From CBDCYH01 sp965224105 (GTDB taxonomy: Bacteria; Bacteroidota; Rhodothermia; Rhodothermales; JABDKH01): a DNA stretch of 64,000 nt. The stretch covers positions 1,426,001 to 1,490,000 of the forward strand of contig CBDCYH010000002.1 in the NCBI GenBank assembly GCA_965224105.1. Reading direction: 5' to 3'. Position 1 is the first letter of the stretch, and each line of letters opens with the position of its first letter. Shown here piece by piece: positions 9,651-19,569 of the stretch. A model generated the notes under the pieces. That model saw only the letters and a list, made by a program, of their open reading frames with translations, was not told the origin of the DNA and made no database searches. The translations under genes were made by a program, and so were the position numbers.

Positions 9651-10972
9651 TGAGGGGCGGCCTTTTCACAACCGGTCTGGGGCGCAGACGGCAAGTTGAA
9701 GGCGATGTGCTCGATGAACTTGCCTTCCACATTCAAGCGCATGCCGAGGACCTGATGGACAGCGGGAGCGGAGAAGACGACGCCCGCGCCTCGGCGGTGG
9801 AGGCATTCGGAGATGTTCAGCAGATTGCTGAGTCGTGCGTGCAGATTCAGATGGAGACACGAGTGTCGAGATTGGTATTCCTTTCTGGTTCGATCGTGAG
9901 CGTGGCGGGATTATCTGCGTGCGTAGTTCTGGCGATCGTCATCGCTTCGGCGCTCTGGGTCAATCCGCTGAGTTTTCCTACCGGAGAAAAGTTGGTTCGC
10001 GTGGGGACCACGTGGGATAACGCGCGCATTTCGGCCGATGATTTTCTCGCCTATCGCGAACGCGTCGGGGCATTCGAAAGGTTAACGAGTTTCTTCCCAA
10101 CCGAACTCCACGGACGCCGCGCCATGATGTTATGGTCTTCCGAGTACTTCGATGTGCTTGGGGTAAACGCAATCGTCGGAACGCAGGAACTGAATTCGAG
10201 CCCGCGGTCTGCTCAAATCAGCGAGGTACTGATATCGGAAACTTTTTGGCGGTCAGAGTTTCAGGCGCGGCCTGATGTGGTGGGCACGCGATGGGGCGAC
10301 GATTCTATGATGCTTACCGTTGCTGGCGTCATGCCAGCTTCGGCGCAGCTTTCTCACGAAGTAGATCTCTGGGCGATCGCTCCGGACATTCCGGTTATGA
10401 TGTCAGAAAACTCCGAGCAATTCTTTGCCATTGGTATGCTTGCGGAAGATGTCGACGCCAGGGAGGCGTCAGCCGAATTTACTGCTGTTACCGCGGCTCT
10501 GGAGCGAGAGGTTCCATTAATGCAAGCGCGTACTCCACATGCAGTAGGGCCGTTGAAGAACTTGTATCTGGAATTTGCGGCCCCTCATTTTCGTAAAACG
10601 TTGCTGTACGCACTTCCGACCATCGCGTTGATGCTTGTGCTCTTCATCGTTTGCGTTAGACGCCTGGCGCGACGCAGGGAAATCCTGACACCCTGGATCC
10701 ATAATCGGTCACCGCTCGATCAAATACCTATTGTGCTGACGGGCATGTTGCTGGGGATGGTTCTGGCGATGGCAATCTACGAGCAGTATTCGTCGTGGTT
10801 TTTTCTCGACGACAAGCACCTGTTCAGGGTTGGCCTTGGTGCAGTTGAGATTACTGCCATCGCGATGTTCTTCGTTCTCGTAGTAGTGGTTGCCCAGCAG
10901 ATATACGGATCGGCGAGCGATGGAAAAGCGCGGCTTCGCCAACTTACCGAGGATGTGTTGAGCGCGGGGTAG
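9650..10972 (+). CDS. MacB/FtsX-like permease with PadR-associated prefix domain
   Basis: The start is set at 9650, coupled to padR, giving 440 residues. Residues about 8-65 form the soluble permease-prefix domain seen in ADOP-type proteins (DVLDELAFHIQAHAEDLM; AVEAFGDVQ). One helix at 75-102 precedes a large extracytoplasmic MacB_PCD-like region. Three more helices lie near residues 320-337, 360-378 and 395-420. This is one four-helix FtsX unit; typical ADOP permeases of about 800 residues carry two. No ABC ATPase is adjacent, so it either borrows one or does not transport. Extracytoplasmic sensing, coupled to PadR, is a possible role by inference. Confidence 0.72.
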   Translation: MRGGLFTTGLGRRRQVEGDVLDELAFHIQAHAEDLMDSGSGEDDARASAVEAFGDVQQIAESCVQIQMETRVSRLVFLSGSIVSVAGLSACVVLAIVIASALWVNPLSFPTGEKLVRVGTTWDNARISADDFLAYRERVGAFERLTSFFPTELHGRRAMMLWSSEYFDVLGVNAIVGTQELNSSPRSAQISEVLISETFWRSEFQARPDVVGTRWGDDSMMLTVAGVMPASAQLSHEVDLWAIAPDIPVMMSENSEQFFAIGMLAEDVDAREASAEFTAVTAALEREVPLMQARTPHAVGPLKNLYLEFAAPHFRKTLLYALPTIALMLVLFIVCVRRLARRREILTPWIHNRSPLDQIPIVLTGMLLGMVLAMAIYEQYSSWFFLDDKHLFRVGLGAVEITAIAMFFVLVVVVAQQIYGSASDGKARLRQLTEDVLSAG

Positions 10973-10987
10973 GGGGAAATATTCCCC
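10973..10987 (+). terminator. Weak hairpin after the permease gene
   Basis: GGGGAA-ATA-TTCCCC begins right after the TAG stop. It has a 6-bp stem and no following T-run, so it may only attenuate transcription or stabilise the 3' end. Confidence 0.3.
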
Positions 10988-11051
10988 TTGATAGTCTATG
11001 GGAGTGATAGTATTCTGCCGATGGTACGAAGCTCAATAGACGGTGGTAGTC

Positions 11052-13820
11052 ATGAAAAAGGCTCTTGGCGCATTCGTAGTAGCCGCATTCGCAGTTGCCT
11101 GTGTATTCTGGTTCGAATTTGCATTGCAAAAACAAAGATCAGATGCGCCAGGGCGAACCCATCCGGCAGCAGCAGACCACTTCTTTGATACCTACGTGGA
11201 TCCGGCGACAGGGACAATACCGGCACGGATTAACGAGAGGGTGGCGGAGTATGTAGCTACCCTCCCGAGGCAAGAAGAAGTAGCAGGAAAGCGTGGACGA
11301 GCGCAGCACATGTGGATCGAGGCGGGACCGTTTAATGTTGGCGGCAGGGTGAAAGCCTTTGCGCTCGACGTTACAAATACATCTACAGTAATTGCTGGCG
11401 GTGTTTCCGGAGGAATCTGGAAGTCGACGGACGCTGGAAATACCTGGCAGCTGAAATCCAGGCCGGATGAGCATAAAGCAGTTTCGGCAATTGCGCAGGA
11501 CACGCGGCAGGGACACACCAGCACCTGGTATTATGGTGCAGGCGAGTGGCGTGGGAGCGCTACCGCATCCGATCGAGGCGCCCGAGCCCCGTTCAACGGG
11601 TCAGGTATTTTCAGGTCCACGGACGGCGGCGAAACGTGGCAGGTGCTTCCAGCGACAGCCGATGCGAATCCGGTGGGGACAAGTAATCCTTTTGACTATG
11701 TCGTGCGCATCGTCGTTAGCGAAACGACAGGGACGATCTTTGTCGCCTGCAATCAGTTTGGGATCTACCGGTCGCAGGATGGTGGCGCCACTTTTACCCG
11801 AGTGTTGGGTGGTCAGTTTGCGCACACATGGTCAGACGTGCGTGTAGGAACCGATGGCACAGCTGTGGCAGTCCTGTCGCAGGCAAATCTAGGTGGGTCG
11901 CAGCTGAATAGCCCGGGTGTGTACAAGTCGACCGACGATGGAGCGACATGGATTAACATAACCCCATCTGATTTCCCGACGACACACCTGCGAAGTGTGG
12001 TTGGCCTTTCCGAATCAAATCCCGACGTGGCATTCGTATTGACTGATGTGGCCAGTGCTTTTGTATCGGCACCCGGCGATGCACGACTGCACAGGATTAA
12101 GATATCGGATGGATCATCTACGAACCTATCCGGAAATCTCCCGAAGGATGCTGCCTCCACCGTTGGATCACCCAGTCGTCGAATCATGTCACTCGCTGGT
12201 TTCTGTCTTACCATCGCTGTCAAACCCGACGATGAAAACTACATAGTGGTGGGCGGGGTAAATCTGTTCAGGTCCACAGACGGATTTGCAACGTCGATTG
12301 ACGGAAAAGATTCGGATCAGATTGGCGGATACGCGACAGGAACTGCCACTCTCGGCAGGTATGGGAATCATCATCCCGACAACCACTTGGTGGTATTCAA
12401 TCCGGAGAATCCAGACGAGATGTGGAGTGCGCACGACGGTGGGATCTCGGTGACGAACGACGCGGGCGCGACCCCGCTGCGATGGCAGACCAAAAGTCGT
12501 GGGCTCAACATTACCCAGTTTTATAGTGTTGCGATGTCGGCAAACGCCGGTGATCGGAAAATTATCGGAGGGACTCAGGATAACGGAACCCAGTTATTCC
12601 TCGACGAGCGCTCCACGGGCGGCACTTTTTCTGATGCCCGTTCGGCTTCGGGAGGCGATGGTGGATACAGCTATGTTGGCGATAATTTTGTCTACACAAT
12701 CGCAGAAGGTGGCCAGCAGTTTCTGTTTCGGTTGGAATACACCGGTCCAACGAAGACCCGTGTTCGAAACCCGGTCGTCATTACACCGCCAGGCTCGCCC
12801 GGAATCAGATTTGTGAATCCATGGGACGTTGATCCGGTGGATGAAAGGATCATTTACTTCGCGGGAGGAAACACTATCTGGCGTGCGAATAATGCAGAAG
12901 TAGGCTCGGGAGGGTGGACCCGATTGTCGTCGATTGCCGCCCCGCCCGGATTCTCTATCGGTGCAATTGGGGTCTCGACCACTCCCGCGCACGTCGTTTA
13001 CTTTGGCGCAAACGATTTCACCGGCGCGGGTGGGCAGCCACGGTTGTACCGTTTTGCAGAGTCGAACACTGCGACAGATGGGCTTGTGGATATTTCGATT
13101 CCGCAGGCAGCCCCGGGTTCGTACATACATGGTATAGCGGTCAACCCTCTTGATGCTAACGAGATTGTTGTCGCGATGTCGAATTACAACATCACCGGAA
13201 TCTTTCACTCTGTGGATGGTGGGGCGAACTACACACCTATAGAGGGCAATCTTACCGGAACGCCTGCGTTACCCGGTCCGTCTATCCGCGACGCGACGAT
13301 CCTCCCGATCCCCGACAACAACGAAACGTTGTACTTCGTCGGAACGAGCGCAGGACTATTCACCATCGCGAGCGAAGAACTCGATGGACCCAACACGGAA
13401 TGGCAGCAGGTGGCACCAGAAAAACTTGGCAATGTGGTGGTTGAAAATGTGAAGTCTCGGGTTTCCGACGGAAGAGTACTCGCAGGAACACACGGTCGTG
13501 GTGTCTTTGTCGGCGATCTCGATCCCCGAACGGTGTCGGTTGAGTCCGAGAGTCCGGAAGCCGCTCAAGCATTTTCAGTATATCCGCTCCCGGCGTCGAG
13601 CATTGCGATTGCTGAGATAACACAGTCCACAACCGAGGCGGCAAGTCTCGAAGTACTCGACGTCACCGGACGTGTGGTGATACCGGCGATGGAAATCAAC
13701 TTGATCTCCGGAATTAACCGCGTACCGGTCGACATCGGAAGTCTCGCAAACGGAAATTACTTTGTTCGCGTTTCCAGTGCATCGGGGTACCAAGTAGGCA
13801 AGATGGTGGTCGCCCACTAG
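11052..13820 (+). CDS. Secreted sortilin/VPS10-like propeller with T9SS sorting domain
   Basis: A 922-residue secreted protein. A signal anchor (about residues 1-25) is followed by BNR/VPS10-type propeller blades with repeated Asp-box motifs: IWKSTDAGNTWQ, IFRSTDGGETWQV, IYRSQDGGATF, VYKSTDDGATW, and IFHSVDGGANY near the end. The last 80 residues form a Por-secretion (T9SS-type A) sorting domain (FSVYPLPASS ... LEVLDVTGRVV ... LANGNYFVRVSS). It is therefore predicted to be exported by T9SS and anchored or released at the surface. Relatives are glycosidase-like or adhesive, and the Asp boxes alone do not prove catalysis. ATG 11052 is preferred to an upstream in-frame GTG at 11043 because it starts the signal peptide proper (MKKALGAF). 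Confidence 0.86.
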   Translation: MKKALGAFVVAAFAVACVFWFEFALQKQRSDAPGRTHPAAADHFFDTYVDPATGTIPARINERVAEYVATLPRQEEVAGKRGRAQHMWIEAGPFNVGGRVKAFALDVTNTSTVIAGGVSGGIWKSTDAGNTWQLKSRPDEHKAVSAIAQDTRQGHTSTWYYGAGEWRGSATASDRGARAPFNGSGIFRSTDGGETWQVLPATADANPVGTSNPFDYVVRIVVSETTGTIFVACNQFGIYRSQDGGATFTRVLGGQFAHTWSDVRVGTDGTAVAVLSQANLGGSQLNSPGVYKSTDDGATWINITPSDFPTTHLRSVVGLSESNPDVAFVLTDVASAFVSAPGDARLHRIKISDGSSTNLSGNLPKDAASTVGSPSRRIMSLAGFCLTIAVKPDDENYIVVGGVNLFRSTDGFATSIDGKDSDQIGGYATGTATLGRYGNHHPDNHLVVFNPENPDEMWSAHDGGISVTNDAGATPLRWQTKSRGLNITQFYSVAMSANAGDRKIIGGTQDNGTQLFLDERSTGGTFSDARSASGGDGGYSYVGDNFVYTIAEGGQQFLFRLEYTGPTKTRVRNPVVITPPGSPGIRFVNPWDVDPVDERIIYFAGGNTIWRANNAEVGSGGWTRLSSIAAPPGFSIGAIGVSTTPAHVVYFGANDFTGAGGQPRLYRFAESNTATDGLVDISIPQAAPGSYIHGIAVNPLDANEIVVAMSNYNITGIFHSVDGGANYTPIEGNLTGTPALPGPSIRDATILPIPDNNETLYFVGTSAGLFTIASEELDGPNTEWQQVAPEKLGNVVVENVKSRVSDGRVLAGTHGRGVFVGDLDPRTVSVESESPEAAQAFSVYPLPASSIAIAEITQSTTEAASLEVLDVTGRVVIPAMEINLISGINRVPVDIGSLANGNYFVRVSSASGYQVGKMVVAH

Positions 13821-13906
13821 ATTTTTCCGCGCCAGCTGCCCAAATTGTTGATGAGATTGCGCTATTATTTATTATAGTAGCACCATCTAACTCAATTCCT
13901 TGGCAA

Positions 13907-15439
13907 ATGACGATCACCCCCCACACTTTCGTTCGCAGCCTGGTAGCCAGCCTGGTTCTGGTACTTGTTTATTCAGGTTGTGGCAGTTCCTCCGACGCTG
14001 TGTTGCCGGTGATGGACGCTGGCACCAACGACTCGCCGATAGTTGAGTTTGCAATTTTTCAGCTCAACGATGTCTATGAGATAGAACCGGTCTCGGGCAA
14101 AGGAGGAATGGCACGGGTCGGCACACTTCTGAAAGAACTCAAGAGTGAGACGCCCAATACCATATCCGTCATCGCAGGTGATTTCCTTAGTCCATCTGCG
14201 CTAGGCACTGCACGTGTTGACGGTGAACGTCTGGCAGGAAAACAAATGATCGGCGCGCTCAACGCAATCGGCCTGGATTATGCCACCTTTGGTAATCACG
14301 AGTTCGACATCGATGAAGACGCGCTTAGGGATCGAATCAGCCAGTCAAACTTCAAATGGACGTCTGCGAACGTGACAAACAGCGCAGGCAACGTCTACGA
14401 AGGAACAAGCACTCGCGAAGTGGTATCCTTTGCAGCTCCCAATGGTGGCGAGTGCAAGGTGGGAATATTCTCAGTGACGATCGACAGCAACAGAGATTAT
14501 GCGCACTTCTCAGACCCCCTGCAAACTTCCAGGGGTGTGGTCGAGGCACTTTCACGGGAGGCCGATGTTATTGTTGCCCTGACACATTTGGCCGTTGATG
14601 AGGATCAGGTTCTTGCCGAGTCAATCCCGGAGATCGACATCATAATAGGTGGCCACGAGCATGAAAACCTGCAGCTACGACGTGGTGCAGACGACACGCC
14701 GATATTCAAGGCGGATGCGAATGCTAAAAGCGTTTACATCCATCGTTTCTCGTGCGACACATCAGCAAAGAAACACTCGTTGACATCGGAGTTCGTAGTT
14801 GTTGACGATTCGGTTCCGGAAGATCCGATGGTTAAGAAAACTGTCGACATGTGGGTAGAGACCGGCTACCGCGGATTCCGGGAATCGGGTTTTGATCCTG
14901 GCGCAAAAATCGTGGACCTCACCATTCCTCTTGACGGGATGGAGTCCAGTGTGCGCACCAGACCAACGGCCCTCACGCGTCTCATTGCCGACGCCATGAT
15001 GCGCGATGGCAATGCAGATATGGGTGTTTTCAACGGGGGCTCCATCCGTGTTGATGATATTCTTCCCGTGGGTCCGATTAGTCAATACGATGTCATCCGC
15101 GTGTTGCCCTTTGGAGGCAAGAATCTTGTCGCGGAGATGTCCGGCGAACTTATCCAGCAGGCACTTGAGGTTGGCCAGCAATTGATCGGAAGCGGCGGAT
15201 TCCTTCAAATGTCTTCGAACGTCACGCGGAACGAAGAGGGCGGATGGCTGATAGACGACGTCCCGCTGGACGGCAACCGTACATATACGGTTGCGATTAA
15301 CGATTACCTCGCTGGTGGCAACGAGAAGGGCTTGGAGTTTGTTAACATCAACACGGATGAGGGACACATAGTGCTCAAGGAGGAGCGGGGTGACATCCGG
15401 ATGGCTGTTATCAAGGAACTCAATCGCCGGTTTGAGTAG
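13907..15439 (+). CDS. Exported 5'-nucleotidase / metallophosphatase lipoprotein
   Basis: A 510-residue lipoprotein (VLVLVYSGC). The N-terminal metallophosphoesterase domain shows LNDVYEIEP, GDFLSPS, GNHEFD and GGHEHEN; the C-terminal 5'-nucleotidase domain shows NGGSIRVDD and RVLPFGGKNL. It should hydrolyse nucleotides or cyclic nucleotides outside the inner membrane for phosphate and nucleoside salvage. In the first metal motif the usual DxH is DVY, so one metal-ligand His appears to be replaced by Tyr; this LNDVY form recurs in a UshA-like subgroup as I recall. It ends 20 nt inside the 3' end of the convergent serine hydrolase gene. Confidence 0.88.
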   Translation: MTITPHTFVRSLVASLVLVLVYSGCGSSSDAVLPVMDAGTNDSPIVEFAIFQLNDVYEIEPVSGKGGMARVGTLLKELKSETPNTISVIAGDFLSPSALGTARVDGERLAGKQMIGALNAIGLDYATFGNHEFDIDEDALRDRISQSNFKWTSANVTNSAGNVYEGTSTREVVSFAAPNGGECKVGIFSVTIDSNRDYAHFSDPLQTSRGVVEALSREADVIVALTHLAVDEDQVLAESIPEIDIIIGGHEHENLQLRRGADDTPIFKADANAKSVYIHRFSCDTSAKKHSLTSEFVVVDDSVPEDPMVKKTVDMWVETGYRGFRESGFDPGAKIVDLTIPLDGMESSVRTRPTALTRLIADAMMRDGNADMGVFNGGSIRVDDILPVGPISQYDVIRVLPFGGKNLVAEMSGELIQQALEVGQQLIGSGGFLQMSSNVTRNEEGGWLIDDVPLDGNRTYTVAINDYLAGGNEKGLEFVNINTDEGHIVLKEERGDIRMAVIKELNRRFE

Positions 15440-16661
15440 GTCCGAGCTCGGTCAATATTGCCTGGACAACATCGCTTCTCAGCTTTCCGACTGCAGGGTA
15501 GCGCCCGGTGCTGTCGACACCAAAGTTCTGACGATTGGTGAGTAGGACGACATCCAGATCGCGCGACGGTATGGATAAGGCATAGCTGCCAGTGAAGCCA
15601 GTGTGGCCAAAGGAACCGGGCGGGAGCTCACCTTCGACGTTCAGCACGGATGCCGTCATTGCCCAGCCAAGACCATTGCCTGAACCGGTAGGAGTGAGGA
15701 AAGTGTCCACCGTTCCTGGTGTTAGAATCTGATTCTCTTTCAGTGATCCTCTGTTTCTGATTAGCGCAAGGAGAGTCGCTACCTCGGATGCATTTGAGAA
15801 CAAACCTGCGTGACCGGCAACGCCCTGCTGGGCATAAAACGCATTGCCGTCGTTAACCTCGCCTTGCAACATGTGCGCTCGCCAGTCCGTGAAACTATCC
15901 GGGTCTTCGTCGCACACGTATCCGAAAGTATCATCAGCCACCATCTTCTTTTCGAACGGGTTGCCGAACGAAGTTGCTGCCACAATCGAATCGGGGAGGA
16001 CGGGGTTGAAACCTGTTCTAGCTAGTCCAAGGGGTTGGTAGATATTTGTCGAAACGTATTCGCTTATAGGTAACCCCGATACTTCGTGGACGATGTAACC
16101 AAGCATCATGAATCCGAGGTCGCTATAGCGACGCTGTTGGCCTACCGGGAAAGCCAAATCGAGTTGGGTTACATATCCCCGCGCTTCGGCTGCATTTCTC
16201 GCGTGATAATAAACAGGCTTCCACTGGTGCAGACCGCCGGTGTGAGTGAGGAGATGCCGGACGGTTACGCTGTCTTTGCTCGCGCTGGTGAATTCGGGGA
16301 TATAGGTTTTGACGGGAGCATTGAGATCGACCTCGCCTTTGTCAACCAGGTGCATAATACCGAGAGTGGTTGCGAACACTTTGGTTAGTGAGGCAAGATC
16401 AAACACGTGTGACGGCGTCATCGGCCGCGGTGCTCGATCGGGTCCCGCTGAGACAGCCAACCCGAAACTCTTGTGAAAGACTGTTTCGTCTGATTTCTGC
16501 ACGAGTAGCACAGCCCCTGGAATCAGGCTGTCTGCGATGGCTGCGGCAAGAACGGACTCAGTGCTGATGAGCTCACCGCCTTCGAGATTGGAGGCAGGGT
16601 TGGGATTATTGCAACTGGCGAGCAGCGGCAACAGGGTGATCAGCAGGATTCGGTTTACCAT
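15420..16661 (-). CDS. Beta-lactamase-family serine hydrolase, lipoprotein
   Basis: A 413-residue lipoprotein (LLITLLPLLASC). It has the class C/esterase-type serine motifs: SLTK (FDLASLTKVFATTLG, nucleophile Ser) near residue 85, YSD in place of YxN (RRYSDLGFMMLG), and HTGFTG near residue 365 in place of KTG. These proteins are usually esterases, D-aminopeptidases or PBP-like enzymes and rarely true beta-lactamases. The ATG at 16661 is chosen over 16700 because AGGA precedes it at a normal distance and the signal peptide begins there. A role in envelope or ester turnover is inferred. Confidence 0.85.
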   Translation of the reverse strand: MVNRILLITLLPLLASCNNPNPASNLEGGELISTESVLAAAIADSLIPGAVLLVQKSDETVFHKSFGLAVSAGPDRAPRPMTPSHVFDLASLTKVFATTLGIMHLVDKGEVDLNAPVKTYIPEFTSASKDSVTVRHLLTHTGGLHQWKPVYYHARNAAEARGYVTQLDLAFPVGQQRRYSDLGFMMLGYIVHEVSGLPISEYVSTNIYQPLGLARTGFNPVLPDSIVAATSFGNPFEKKMVADDTFGYVCDEDPDSFTDWRAHMLQGEVNDGNAFYAQQGVAGHAGLFSNASEVATLLALIRNRGSLKENQILTPGTVDTFLTPTGSGNGLGWAMTASVLNVEGELPPGSFGHTGFTGSYALSIPSRDLDVVLLTNRQNFGVDSTGRYPAVGKLRSDVVQAILTELGPTQTGD

Positions 16662-16720
16662 TGGGATTCCTGGAAGCTCGTTCAAGATAGGGATGGTCAT
16701 TTTCGAATGCCCTTGCTGGA

Positions 16721-19348
16721 TCAGCCAGCGGGAATCCAGTAGCTCAGTTTCAGGCTGAAGAAGTTGTCTCCCGGGTCGCCAAACGAATCGAGGAGAGTGC
16801 CAGGTCGTACAAGCCTGCCCTGGTTCTCAAAGTTCGATCGGTCCTGTTGCCACACCAGGAACAGCGTGCTGCCGGGCCGCCACTCCCAGCGAAGGACCAG
16901 ATTGCTACGGAACGATCGCACGTTGAAGTCACGATTCGAAATGGTGAACGTGTCGGCACCGTCGACGACCTGATACTCGTCGCCAAGATCGGTAATTGTT
17001 GATCCATCGGTGCCGTACGTGCGAAGGTTGACACTGTTTGGTGCGCCAAGTTCGCCGAAGTCGTAGAATTTCCCGCTGGCTGCAAATGGTTCGGCGTACA
17101 ACTCGAGTGTTAGATCGGGGTTAAACGTGTAGTTAAATCTTAGCTGTCCGGACAGGTTACTCCGGTCGATGGAAGAGAAGATGTATCGAGACCCGAACGT
17201 GCTCGCGGGTCCGTTTGAGGTTGTTGTTACGTATTGTCTGTTGGCGATTGATTTGGACCAGAACGGTTCAAAGGAAATTTCCACTCGTTCGTTGGGTTGC
17301 CAGGTGAAATCAGGACCGGTTCGGATATCACGCCGGCCGATCATGTCGACTTCGTAAAATCCGAAAAGGCTAACGCGAAATCGTTTGGCCGGGTTGGTAG
17401 CAACGACGGCACCGATGTTTCTTTCGGGCGAGATCGCCAGTCGGGGTCCGCCGCGGGTTGCGGTGTCCGAGTAATCTCGCAGGTTGAAACCCGCGAAGAT
17501 TTCGGAGTACCAGAAGTTGGTCCAGGTGACACCAATTTCGCCATCGAAGCCAGTGGTGTTGCGTGCACCGCCATAGTTCCAGCTGTTAAACACGGATACA
17601 CTCGTACCGTATCTGTGGATCGGGCCGGCCGGCTCATTTTCGCGGTAGCCAATCTCGGCGAACCATGAGATTTCATCAGCTCGACCCAAACGTCCAAGGT
17701 CGTTCGGGTTGTAGGTGGGGTTCTCGACGCCAACAAACGTTCCTCCTGTCCACTTACCACTGTTTTTGGATAAGAACGAACTAATAGCGTAGCCAGCGAG
17801 GCTGGTCTTGGTGGGGTCTACGCTAATGTAATCGGCATCGGGTCGTTGAAGGTAGTGTACCGGCGAGCGTTGCAGGTTAGTGATGCGCTCCTGTGTACCG
17901 TTCACGGTTGTCCCCCGAGCAGAACCGGAGAGGCTATAGTCTCCTCCGAGGAATCGGAGGTTCCAGTTAACGGCACCGGAGTACGCTTGCTGGTTGAGAA
18001 TGGCGGCAAGAGGATCTGTGTCGCTGAGTTGCCTTTGGACGGTTGTCGCCATGAAACCGACGGTTGAATTGTCGGCGCCGAATTCCTGGGAGCCGGCAAC
18101 AGCGAGATAGGCTGCGGCAGGTTCGACCGTGGTTTTTGAGATCTCACCCGTGTTGGAATCGAAGACTCGCGCCTTTTCTTTTTGCGTGGCTGCACCCAGC
18201 GCACCGATTGACAAACCTGACGCCAGTCGACCACTGAGTTTGGCGGCGCCCAGGATGGTGGTGTTGTCAGGTGCATCAACAAAATCCCCGGACGCGCGTC
18301 CACGTGGGCGCGTGCCGATACGGCGTGAGTAAAAATGTGATCCGCTTAGGACATCTGATCCTTCAGTGAAGAAGGGGCGTCGCTCGGAGAAAAATGTCTC
18401 GAAGGCCGAGAGGTTCACTTCAGCCGGATCTGCTTCCACCTGCCCGAAGTCAGGGTTGATAGTTGCGTCGAGTGTAAGGTTAGGGCCGAGGCCAATTTTT
18501 GCATCCAGCCCGGCGCGGAAGTCCGTCTCGAAGGAATTTCGGAAAGGATCATCTGGATCAATATCGTTGCGCGCAATGCTGCCTGTCGCGATGTATGGCA
18601 GGAGCTCAACACGCCTGGCCGGTTTGATTCCCGACAGTCCCTCGACTCGACCAAAACGGGATGCCCACCCCGTCTCTTCTTTGGGAATAAGAATCCAGTA
18701 AATGTCCTCGTTATTCGCCGGGATTTTTCGGTTGATATTGATTCCCCAATCTTGTTGGGGTGTGTCGTTGAACCGTAGCTGCGAGAACGGGATACGCATT
18801 TCCGCAGACCACCCTGTTGCCGTTACCTTGGCCGATGCGTTCCAGACCGGATCAAATCCGTAGTCGGTATCACCTTGGTTGTCCGATTCATGGAAGTAGT
18901 CGAGGCGTACCCCACCGGCGGTCACCGCGAAGGTGTACGCGGTCCGTTTGTTGTTATAGGTGTCGAAGGAGACGGCGATCTGTTCGGCGTTAGTTTCGTT
19001 GTCGCGTCGGGTTACGAGTGCTCGAATGGATTGAGGGTCGCTGGCAGTCATCCTTGCACCAACGTAGATTGCGTCGTCGTCGTACGCTATCGCGACCTCC
19101 GTCCGTTCTGATGGCTGCTGGCCCTCGACAGGTTCTTTCTGCACGAAGTCCGTAACCCAGTTTGCCTGCTGCCAAACCGATTCATCGAGCTGGCCGTCGA
19201 TCCGGGGAGACTGCGCTCCGTTGAGATTGGTGATCGAGATGCTCTTTTGTTGGCTGGCTGATGTGGCCTGCGCGGCACCTGTTGTGGCGGTTAGGAGGAG
19301 CAATAACGACAGGCTAATGAGGCGATGGAGGATCTGGCGAGAGCACAT
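16721..19348 (-). CDS. DUF5916 outer-membrane protein with CBM9-like domain
   Basis: About 875 residues. The signal peptide (MCSRQILHRLISLSLLLLL...GAAQA) is followed by a CBM9-like domain at roughly 35-225 (RIDGQLDESVWQQA; AIAYDDDAIYVGARM; WSAEMRIPFSQLRF). The remainder has the alternating strands and aromatic residues of an outer-membrane barrel, ending in KLSYWIPAG, and carries the family stretches NLTLDATINPDFGQVEADPAEVNLSAFETFF and RRPFFTEGSD. The family is common in Bacteroidota and Gemmatimonadota; its role is unproven, perhaps glycan binding or uptake. The alternative start at 19375 adds nine residues before the signal peptide. The gene is isolated and reads away from the 19.5-kb divergent gene. 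Confidence 0.87.
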   Translation of the reverse strand: MCSRQILHRLISLSLLLLLTATTGAAQATSASQQKSISITNLNGAQSPRIDGQLDESVWQQANWVTDFVQKEPVEGQQPSERTEVAIAYDDDAIYVGARMTASDPQSIRALVTRRDNETNAEQIAVSFDTYNNKRTAYTFAVTAGGVRLDYFHESDNQGDTDYGFDPVWNASAKVTATGWSAEMRIPFSQLRFNDTPQQDWGININRKIPANNEDIYWILIPKEETGWASRFGRVEGLSGIKPARRVELLPYIATGSIARNDIDPDDPFRNSFETDFRAGLDAKIGLGPNLTLDATINPDFGQVEADPAEVNLSAFETFFSERRPFFTEGSDVLSGSHFYSRRIGTRPRGRASGDFVDAPDNTTILGAAKLSGRLASGLSIGALGAATQKEKARVFDSNTGEISKTTVEPAAAYLAVAGSQEFGADNSTVGFMATTVQRQLSDTDPLAAILNQQAYSGAVNWNLRFLGGDYSLSGSARGTTVNGTQERITNLQRSPVHYLQRPDADYISVDPTKTSLAGYAISSFLSKNSGKWTGGTFVGVENPTYNPNDLGRLGRADEISWFAEIGYRENEPAGPIHRYGTSVSVFNSWNYGGARNTTGFDGEIGVTWTNFWYSEIFAGFNLRDYSDTATRGGPRLAISPERNIGAVVATNPAKRFRVSLFGFYEVDMIGRRDIRTGPDFTWQPNERVEISFEPFWSKSIANRQYVTTTSNGPASTFGSRYIFSSIDRSNLSGQLRFNYTFNPDLTLELYAEPFAASGKFYDFGELGAPNSVNLRTYGTDGSTITDLGDEYQVVDGADTFTISNRDFNVRSFRSNLVLRWEWRPGSTLFLVWQQDRSNFENQGRLVRPGTLLDSFGDPGDNFFSLKLSYWIPAG

Positions 19349-19383
19349 GGGCAGTTCTTTGGTTACATGTTGCATTTATAGCA

Positions 19384-19405
19384 CTATGCTAGAAATATAG
19401 CATAG
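19384..19405. repeat. Inverted repeat in leader/promoter of the DUF5916 gene
   Basis: CTATGCTA and TAGCATAG form a perfect 8-bp inverted repeat around a 6-nt spacer, ending 9 bp upstream of the first possible start at 19375. It could be an operator or a leader hairpin. Confidence 0.35.
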
Positions 19406-19569
19406 AAAGTGGACGGGAGTCCAGTAGGATTGTTGCAGTGGGGGGGCAATTATTAGTCACCTGGCCCAGAAACCGCAAAACAGGTGATTTTTGGCCTGGT
19501 TCGTACCCGTAGGGCAAACGGAACGACTCGTGTCGCAGGCTTATATTGATGGGACGATTACCAGGACTT

